This document shows, piece after piece, positions 59,134 to 64,000 of a stretch of 64,000 nt of DNA. Below the pieces are notes generated by a model. It was not told where the DNA came from and did no database searches. It saw only the letters and a program-made list of their open reading frames with translations. The DNA is from Arthrobacter sp. NicSoilB4 (lineage in GTDB: Bacteria > Actinomycetota > Actinomycetes > Actinomycetales > Micrococcaceae). The position numbers were made by a program, and so were the translations under genes. The stretch lies in NCBI RefSeq assembly GCF_019977335.1, contig NZ_AP024653.1, forward strand, positions 186,001 to 250,000. Reading direction: 5' to 3'. How positions within the stretch are numbered: position 1 is the stretch's first letter; every line of letters starts with the position of its first letter.

Positions 59134-60747
59134 TCAGGCCTTGGCCGGAACCTTTTCGGTGTCACGCGCCGCCGTCGGACCGGCAGTCGAATCTGCCGCC
59201 GCGGTGGTGAATGGCATGTCCATTTCGACGAGGTCGATCAGCGGGTTCTCGTCCTGGGTCGCAACGATCTCCCTGGCCTCGGCCTGGGTGTCCACGCTGG
59301 GCATGGAACCCGGCAGGGGCCGCTGGGCTGATTCCTTGAGGAAGTAGATCGCGATGGCACCGATGGCGGAAGTAGCCATCAGGTAGTACGCCGGCATCAT
59401 GTCATCACCGGTGGCGCCGATGAGGGCGGCGACGATGAACGGGGTGGTGCCGCCGAAGATGGCCACGGAGAAGTTGTACGCGATGCCCATGGCGCCGTAA
59501 CGGCTCGCCGTCGGGAACTGCGCCGGCAGGGCCGAGGCCAGGTTGGCCACGTAGAACGTCACCGGGAAGGCGATCATGCCCAGGCCCAGGAGGGTGGACC
59601 AGATTTCTCCGACGCCGATCAGCAGGAAGGCCGGGGCGGCCAGGACCACGGTGCTGAGCGCACCGATCCACAGCACGGGGCGGCGGCCGATCCGGTCAGA
59701 CAGCTTTCCGGTCAGCGGAATGCAGAGGCTCATGATGACCAGCACGGGGATGGTCAGCAGGGTGCCGTGCACGGGATCGTAGCCCTTGGACTCGGTGAGG
59801 TACGTCGGCATGTAGGACGTCAGGGCGTAGCCTGCGGTGTTCGCGGCAGCCACCAGGATCATGGCCACAATGAGTGAACGCCAGTAGGCCTTAACAATGC
59901 CCACCGGGCCCTTGGAGGCGGCGGCGTCAGAGGAAGCAGCGTCCTTGGCGACGTTTTCCTGGGCGTCCAGGGTGGCCTGGAACTGGGGGGATTCCTCGAT
60001 CTTGTTCCGGAAGTAGATCGCGATCAGGCCCAGCGGGCCGGCAATGAGGAACGGGATCCGCCAGCCCCACTCCTCCATGGCGCCCTGGCCCAGGGTCAGC
60101 TGCAGGCCGGAGACGAGGGCGGCGCCGAGGGCGAAGCCGAGGTAGCTGCCCATGTCCAGGAAGCTGGCGAAGAAGCCGCGGCGCTTGTCCGGGGAGTATT
60201 CGCTCACGAAGGTGGTGGCACCGGCGTACTCGCCGCCGGTGGAGAAGCCCTGGACGAGCTTGAGCAGGACCAGCAGGGCAGCAGCCCACATGCCGATCTG
60301 CGCGTAGCCGGGCAGGAGGCCGACGGCGAAGGTGCTCGCAGCCATCAGCATCAGGGTCCACGCGAGGACCTTCTGGCGGCCCACCTTGTCGCCGAGCCAG
60401 CCGAAGATGACTCCGCCGAGGGGGCGGGCAATGAAGGTTGCGGCGAAGGTGCCCAGCAGGAACAGCGTCTGGACGCTCTTGTCCGCCTCGGGCAGGAACA
60501 CCGGTCCCATGGTGGTGATCAGGTAGCCGAACACGCCGACGTCGTACCACTCCATGGTGTTACCCACGATGGTGCCGCCGAGTGCTTTCTTGAGCATCGG
60601 CTTGTTGACGACGTTGACGTCGGACTCTTTGAGTCGACGCCGCGTCCGCAGCCTTGGTTTCTTTACACCCGTGGGTGCAGCTTGGTAGGTTCCGCTGGCG
60701 TTCATCACGCCTGCTGAAGAGTCGGTCGTGCTTCGGTCTTTGGGCAT
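59134..60747 (-). CDS. MFS transporter, metabolite:H+ symporter (MHS/ProP-like)
   Basis: This protein of about 537 residues has twelve helices. The N-terminal cytoplasmic tail is basic (KKPRLRTRRRLKESD) and precedes LGGTIVGNTMEWYDVGVFGYL, which is the MHS-family signature. GWLGDKVGRQKVLAWTLML and the loop GKLSDRIGRRPVLW are the MFS motifs. Substrates of relatives are proline/betaine, alpha-ketoglutarate or citrate. The start at 60747 has AGGAG eight bases upstream, better than the ATG at 60771. Confidence 0.9.
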   Translation of the reverse strand: MPKDRSTTDSSAGVMNASGTYQAAPTGVKKPRLRTRRRLKESDVNVVNKPMLKKALGGTIVGNTMEWYDVGVFGYLITTMGPVFLPEADKSVQTLFLLGTFAATFIARPLGGVIFGWLGDKVGRQKVLAWTLMLMAASTFAVGLLPGYAQIGMWAAALLVLLKLVQGFSTGGEYAGATTFVSEYSPDKRRGFFASFLDMGSYLGFALGAALVSGLQLTLGQGAMEEWGWRIPFLIAGPLGLIAIYFRNKIEESPQFQATLDAQENVAKDAASSDAAASKGPVGIVKAYWRSLIVAMILVAAANTAGYALTSYMPTYLTESKGYDPVHGTLLTIPVLVIMSLCIPLTGKLSDRIGRRPVLWIGALSTVVLAAPAFLLIGVGEIWSTLLGLGMIAFPVTFYVANLASALPAQFPTASRYGAMGIAYNFSVAIFGGTTPFIVAALIGATGDDMMPAYYLMATSAIGAIAIYFLKESAQRPLPGSMPSVDTQAEAREIVATQDENPLIDLVEMDMPFTTAAADSTAGPTAARDTEKVPAKA

Positions 60748-61131
60748 TTGGGCCGCTCCTAAGGAGGTCATTTGCTTGCGACTTGTAGCTGCCCCGCTCT
60801 GGGCAGGCTTTCAATTTTACGTGATTTCTATGGTGTTTCCGAGTTTGGTGCCGTATGATCCGGTGTTTCGGCCCCGGGAAGGGGCTAATTGGCGGATTTC
60901 TTTTCCGCTGTTTCACCGCGCCAATGCTGGGAATCCCCGGCCCGCACCGGGGCCCGCGCAAAGTTTTTCCCCATACGGCGGTCTGGAGCCGGTTTTTCGG
61001 CCCGAATCGGGCCTCCGGGAAGCCCGCCGGGCGGCCCGTTGCACCGCGAAAAGGGGGTACCCGCGGGAGCAGGAATGCGCTTAGGGTTGGAGTCAGCACT
61101 GATCAAAAAAGCCGCACAAGGAGAACAGTCC
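60748..61131. other. Gene-free leader between MFS gene and small protein gene
   Basis: No gene was seen in these 384 bp. The left part is AT-rich and presumably carries the leftward MFS promoter. GGCCCGAATCGGGCC at 60999-61013 is a perfect palindrome. The right part holds the leader of the small gene at 61132, including AAGGAG. Confidence 0.5.
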
Positions 61132-61365
61132 ATGACTGACAAAGACACCAAGAAGAGCAGCAACAGCGGAGCCGAAGTGGACGGAAAGTCCCAGGCGAAG
61201 CCGGCACAGGACAAAGGCATTAAGTCGCGCCTCACCGACGCCCAGAAAGAGATGCTCGCCAGCAAGTCGCGGGGTGGCGCCGGCTCACAAAGCGTGGGCC
61301 ACAGCCACAAGCCCACGCACGTCAGCGGCAAGCAGGGACCGACGGAAAAGAAAGTCCGCTGGTAG
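61132..61365 (+). CDS. Small hydrophilic protein
   Basis: This 77-residue protein is rich in Lys, Ser, Gly and Gln with no hydrophobic core (MTDKDTKKSSNSG..TEKKVRW). AAGGAG lies eight bases before ATG 61132. It is probably disordered. I do not recognise a family. The longer frame upstream (from 60889) has no coding character. A second small gene follows after 109 bp. Confidence 0.6.
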   Translation: MTDKDTKKSSNSGAEVDGKSQAKPAQDKGIKSRLTDAQKEMLASKSRGGAGSQSVGHSHKPTHVSGKQGPTEKKVRW

Positions 61366-61474
61366 CCCTACAGACATCGCAAGCCACCCGACCTACGATG
61401 GTTGGACACTTCATTTCACAGCTAATTTCGACGGCGTAATTCGACAGCCCGATTCGACAGCGGAAGGAAGAGCA

Positions 61475-61732
61475 ATGGCGGAACACCAGTTCGGAGACGA
61501 CATCAAACCCGAGGTTGCCAGTCACCTGGCGGAGTCCATGGATGAGGCGCCCGGTCCGGAAACGAAACGCCCCGCCCCGCCTTCCGCAGCCGAAGGGAAA
61601 CAGTGGCCGGACGGCAACGGCAAGCACCGCCACCCCAAGGAACACGACGTCAAGCATGGGCGCCTGGCGCAGGGGGCCGCGGTTAACGCGGTCCACCGGA
61701 TCACCCCGCCGGACACCCCGCACTCGTCCTGA
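61475..61732 (+). CDS. Small hydrophilic protein, His/Pro-rich
   Basis: This 85-residue protein (MAEHQFGDDIKPEVASHLAE..TPPDTPHSS) is rich in His, Pro, Asp and Glu and probably disordered. GGAAGGAAG lies just before the ATG 61475. No known family was recognised. A GC-rich hairpin with a T run follows at 61779. The gene lies between the other small gene and the leftward ligD. Confidence 0.6.
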   Translation: MAEHQFGDDIKPEVASHLAESMDEAPGPETKRPAPPSAAEGKQWPDGNGKHRHPKEHDVKHGRLAQGAAVNAVHRITPPDTPHSS

Positions 61733-61778
61733 CCCCCCGCTGGCGCTCCAGCGCCGGCGGCAACAGCCCGGCATCAGC

Positions 61779-61812
61779 AGCCCGGGACGGCCCCGGAGGG
61801 TTGCCCCGGGCT
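61779..61812 (+). terminator. Terminator after the small His/Pro-rich gene
   Basis: AGCCCGGG (61779-61786) pairs with CCCGGGCT (61805-61812) and is followed by TTT. It lies between the convergent small gene and ligD. Confidence 0.6.
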
Positions 61813-61823
61813 TTTCGCTGCCA

Positions 61824-64000
61824 TCAGCCGTCCTCCACCACCACGTCCTTCGGCGTTTTATCCAGCCGCCAGCCGCGCCAGACCGGGTGCCGGAGCTTGC
61901 CGCTGCCGGTCCATTCCCCGTAGGTGACCTCCCCGACGAGCCGGGGGCTCACCCAGTGCGCGTCCGAGGCGTCCGCCGCCGGCACTTCCTCGAACGGCGA
62001 GGTCTTCCGCGGGAGGGTGTCGAGCTGCTGGCGGAGTTCCTGCAGCTCGCGGGTGCTGAAGCCGCTGCCGACGCGGCCGACGTAGCGGAGCCGGGAACCG
62101 TCCGGGATCCCGAGCAGGAGCGAGCCCACGGACTGCCCGCGCTCGCCCTTGCCCGGCCGCCAGCCGCCCACCACCACCTCCTGGGTGCGTTCGAACTTGA
62201 GCTTGAGCCAGGACCTGCTGCGCTGCCCGACGTAGCGGCCGTCCGTGCGCTTCGCCATCACTCCCTCGAGCCCGAGCTCCTCGGCGCTTTCGAGGATGTG
62301 CCGGATATCGCCGTCGATCACCCCGGAGAGCTCCACCGGGCAACCGGACGCGGTGAAGAACGCTTCCAGCCGGGCCCGGCGATCGCTGAGCGGACGACGG
62401 CGGAGGTCCCTGCCGTGCTCGGACAGGAGGTCGAACAGCATCAGCCGCACGGGCGTCGACGCCCGCGCCTTCGCCACGTCGGAGGCCTTCGTGAGCTTCA
62501 TCCGCCCCTGCAGCAGCCCGAAGTCCGGGCGCCCAGAGGGGCCGACGGCGATGATCTCGCCGTCGGCGATGAAATCCTGCTCCGGCCAGCAGGTGCGGTC
62601 CGTCAGTTCCGGGTACGACGCGGTCATGTCGTTGCCGTTGCGGCTGATCAGGCGGATCGTTTTCTCCTCCCCGACGATCAGGGCCCGCACACCGTCCCAC
62701 TTGAGTTCAAACTGCCACTCCTTCTCCGGCAGGTCGGCGATACTTCCGGTGCTGGCCAGCATGGGAATGAAGTCCTTCAGATCCGGGGCGGCTGGCTGGG
62801 CTCTTTCCGGGGGAGCGGCGGCGGGCCCTTGATCCGCCGCCGGTTCCTGCGGCGGGGCGCCGGGCCCCTTGTCGGCACCATGCGGGTCCATCAGGTGGAT
62901 GAGCCACTGGTCATCGCCCCGGCCGGTGTGGATCAGCGCGAACCTGCGGGCGCCGCCCAGGCCGCCGTCGTCCTGTCCGGCGAGGGTGGCAATGACCTCC
63001 TTGCCCGCGATCCACTTCTCGACCTCGTAGTACCCGCTGTCCCAGATGCTCATGGTCCCGGCGCCGTACTGGCCCTTGGGGATGGTGCCTTCGAAGTCCA
63101 GGTAGTCCAGCGGATGTTCCTCGGTCTGGACCGCGAGGTGGTTCTTGGTCTTGTCGGTGGGGACGCCTTTGGGCAGCGCCCAGGACACCAGGACGCCGTC
63201 GCGCTCCAGCCGGAGGTCGAAGTGCAGCCGGCTGGCGTGGTGTTCCTGGATGACGAACTTCTCCCGGAGCGTGCCGTCTCCGGCGTCCATCCTGGACCTT
63301 TCCGCAGTAAACGGCTCCGGGGTCGAGGCTGCGTCCCGCTTGGCCCGGTACGCCCCCAGCCGCGGGTCGTAGTCTCCGCCGTCGCGGGCTGTTTCCCCGG
63401 CCTCGGCCGGATGTCCGTCGGGCCGTGCCCCCGGCCTTCCCCTGCCGGAAATGACGGCGAAAGGATCCTTGCCGGACTTCACCCGTTTCAGGACCTCCTG
63501 GTAGCCGAGTTGGTGAAGGGACGGCGAACTGAGTTCACGCCAGGTCCGGGGCGCCGCCACCGTGGGCCGGAGCCGCCCTCGCAGTGAATAGGGGACGACC
63601 GTGGTCTTGGCCGCGCTGTTCTGGCTCCAGTCCACCAGGACCTTTCCCGTGCGCAGTGTTTTCTTCATGTCGCTGACGGCGAGCTCCGGGTGGTCGGCTT
63701 CCAGCGAGCGGGCCAGTTCGTGGGCGAACCCGGAGATCTGCTCGGAGCTCTGCGTTCCGTCGAGCGCGGCATACAGGTGGATGCCCTTGCTGCCGCTGGT
63801 CACGGGCACAGGATCCAGGCCCACGTCCTGCAGGATGGCGCGGGCGAGCTTCGCGACCTCAGCGCACTCGGCCAGCCCGGCACCCTCGCCGGGATCCAGG
63901 TCCAGCACCAGCCGGTCCGGCGGCATCCGGTTCCCGTGGGAATCCACTCGCCATTGCGGCACGTGGATCTCGAGGGCCGCGATCTGGGCGAGCCAGGCCA
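61824..64000 (-). CDS. ligD: ATP-dependent DNA ligase LigD, polymerase-phosphoesterase-ligase (5'-partial)
   Basis: This large NHEJ enzyme runs off the right edge, so its N-terminus is missing; the frame is open to 64000. The visible order is the end of the primase-polymerase domain (EIHVPQWRVD..DLDPGEGA, with VPVTSGSKGIHLYA), a 3'-phosphoesterase domain (IQEHHASRLHFDLRLE, TIPKGQYGAGTM) and the ATP-dependent ligase with ELKWDGVRALI (lysine of KxDG), EGVMAKR and SWLKLK. The polymerase-phosphoesterase-ligase order is that of mycobacterial LigD. Ku is not in the window. Confidence 0.95.
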   Translation of the reverse strand, partial: AWLAQIAALEIHVPQWRVDSHGNRMPPDRLVLDLDPGEGAGLAECAEVAKLARAILQDVGLDPVPVTSGSKGIHLYAALDGTQSSEQISGFAHELARSLEADHPELAVSDMKKTLRTGKVLVDWSQNSAAKTTVVPYSLRGRLRPTVAAPRTWRELSSPSLHQLGYQEVLKRVKSGKDPFAVISGRGRPGARPDGHPAEAGETARDGGDYDPRLGAYRAKRDAASTPEPFTAERSRMDAGDGTLREKFVIQEHHASRLHFDLRLERDGVLVSWALPKGVPTDKTKNHLAVQTEEHPLDYLDFEGTIPKGQYGAGTMSIWDSGYYEVEKWIAGKEVIATLAGQDDGGLGGARRFALIHTGRGDDQWLIHLMDPHGADKGPGAPPQEPAADQGPAAAPPERAQPAAPDLKDFIPMLASTGSIADLPEKEWQFELKWDGVRALIVGEEKTIRLISRNGNDMTASYPELTDRTCWPEQDFIADGEIIAVGPSGRPDFGLLQGRMKLTKASDVAKARASTPVRLMLFDLLSEHGRDLRRRPLSDRRARLEAFFTASGCPVELSGVIDGDIRHILESAEELGLEGVMAKRTDGRYVGQRSRSWLKLKFERTQEVVVGGWRPGKGERGQSVGSLLLGIPDGSRLRYVGRVGSGFSTRELQELRQQLDTLPRKTSPFEEVPAADASDAHWVSPRLVGEVTYGEWTGSGKLRHPVWRGWRLDKTPKDVVVEDG

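Noticed and set aside
60889-61131. N-terminal extension of the small gene at 61132
   Set aside because: The extension has no coding character, and AAGGAG lies at the right distance from the ATG at 61132.
61515-63587. 690-codon open frame on the + strand over ligD
   Set aside because: It is antisense to a clear LigD and has no ribosome-binding site or domain.

Overview
The window is a GC-rich chromosomal segment from an actinobacterium, most probably a member of the Micrococcaceae close to Arthrobacter/Pseudarthrobacter (this placement is an inference from gene content and style, not from a search). Supporting signs are many GTG/TTG starts, third codon positions that are almost all G or C, a mycothiol-type arsenate reductase, PucR-type regulators, a polymerase-phosphoesterase-ligase LigD, and a PHO box made of 11-bp direct repeats.

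Layout. 1-6 kb: the end of prfC (RF3), a Ser/Thr kinase-GAF fusion, a PucR-type regulator, and a ferredoxin reductase plus acyl desaturase pair. 6-11 kb: a leftward copper/metal group (methyltransferase, P1B-type ATPase with CPH motif, multicopper oxidase, SHOCT protein) with a G-tract palindrome in front of the ATPase. 11-14 kb: radA and an FUSC-type membrane protein. 14-20 kb: pstSCAB behind a PHO-box-like site, then the low-affinity Pi transporter and its DUF47 partner, facing pst across a perfect 27-bp palindrome terminator. 20-26 kb: an arsenic island containing arsN-like acetyltransferase, arsR, aquaporin, an ArsR-ArsC fusion, thioredoxin-type arsC, trxB, a 26-codon Cys-rich microprotein, an ArsO-like flavoprotein and a mycothiol-type arsC. 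No arsenite pump is visible.

26-41 kb: mixed housekeeping and accessory genes. They include tRNA-Lys with a strong terminator, a VOC protein, a MarR regulator, a small Cys-containing protein overlapping a second Ser/Thr kinase, a GGDEF cyclase, a PHP-domain protein, a large secreted GH13 amylase flanked by an unusual 85-bp palindromic repeat family, a PrmC-like methyltransferase, two stress membrane proteins, aldo/keto reductase, dodecin, an SGNH hydrolase, a 5'-truncated SDR and a CsoR/CstR-type repressor. 42-48 kb: an acid-sugar catabolic operon (four-carbon acid sugar kinase, 3-hydroxyisobutyrate-dehydrogenase-like enzyme, GntP permease, class II aldolase) controlled by a divergent GntR regulator with a perfect palindrome between them. 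48-53 kb: DUF1304 protein, acyltransferase, GNAT, an unrecognised protein, SDR and a PucR regulator. 53-59 kb: pxpA, biotin carrier, biotin carboxylase, pxpB, pxpC and an NCS1 permease, which together look like a split urea-carboxylase-like enzyme with its transporter. 59-64 kb: an MFS (MHS) transporter, two small hydrophilic proteins and the 5'-partial ligD running off the right edge.

Functional links. Phosphate importers (the entry route of arsenate) lie directly beside arsenate reduction and arsenite handling genes. A likely ArsR half-site pattern, ATYGA-N6-TCRAT, recurs three times in the arsenic island. The ATACCC/GGGTAT palindromes near the CsoR-like gene match the one in front of the metal ATPase 32 kb away. 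All domain and motif calls come from reading translated sequence; no database search was possible.
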